This document shows positions 5,898 to 5,923 of a stretch of DNA of 5,923 nt, piece after piece. The notes under the pieces were generated by a model. It saw only the letters and a list, made by a program, of their open reading frames with translations. It was not told the origin of the DNA and made no database searches. Each line of letters opens with the position of its first letter. The first letter of the stretch is position 1. Origin of the DNA: JACRBK01 sp964427955 (GTDB taxonomy: Bacteria; Chloroflexota; Anaerolineae; Aggregatilineales; Aggregatilineaceae); contig CAYRWY010000373.1 of NCBI GenBank assembly GCA_964427955.1, positions 1 to 5,923 on the forward strand. The letters run 5' to 3'. Both the position numbers and the translations under genes were made by a program.

Positions 5898-5923
5898 CAC
5901 CTCCCCCGTGCACGGGGGAGGTG
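5898..5923. repeat. Perfect 26-base palindrome at the window edge
   Basis: CACCTCCCCCGTG (5898-5910) is followed without a gap by its exact reverse complement (5911-5923), centred on GTGCAC. The repeat stops only because the window stops, so the arms may be longer. A C-rich tract (5887-5907) overlaps it. It could be a dispersed REP-like repeat or a strong stem that ends transcription from the operon, although no T-tract is visible on the plus strand within the window. Confidence 0.8.

Overview
The window is GC-rich (about 65% by eye in the main genes) and gene-dense. A partial gene on the minus strand faces away from a tight run of five plus-strand genes. The content suggests a Bacteria-domain organism that makes menaquinone by the futalosine (Mqn) route: a UbiD-family decarboxylase of the long, about 600-residue form sits with a UbiA-family prenyltransferase of the MqnP type. 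High GC, this gene pair and a secreted protein carrying a c-type heme domain are compatible with Chloroflexota. That assignment rests on gene style only and is an inference.

Layout. Positions 1-855 (minus) hold the N-terminal 285 codons of glycerol kinase, cut by the window edge. Positions 856-1019 are a divergent intergenic region. It has a self-complementary -10-like octamer, GCCTA repeats around it, and a separate extended -10 promoter candidate facing the plus-strand genes. Then come, all on plus: a UbiD-family decarboxylase (1020-2831), a small cupin (2844-3227), an unrecognised 125-residue protein of clearly lower GC (3243-3620), an MqnP-like prenyltransferase (3627-4505), and a secreted substrate-binding protein fused to a C-terminal cytochrome c domain (4544-5809). 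Gaps between these genes are 12, 15, 6 and 38 bases, so one transcription unit is likely. The last 114 bases carry no gene. They end in a perfect 26-base palindrome that reaches the window edge.

How the genes may work together. In the futalosine pathway, an MqnP-type enzyme prenylates a naphthoate on the membrane and a UbiD-type, prenylated-FMN-dependent enzyme decarboxylates it. The pair here would supply those two late steps. The UbiX-type enzyme that makes prenylated FMN and the early Mqn enzymes are not in the window. The cupin and the 125-residue protein have no assignable role.

The most unusual item is the last gene: a periplasmic-type solute-binding domain of the NMT1/SsuA style joined in frame to a class I cytochrome c domain (CGGCH heme site, likely Met axial ligand). 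Its position directly after two quinone-biosynthesis genes raises the possibility of a ligand-responsive or ligand-delivering electron carrier linked to the quinone pool. That link is inference.
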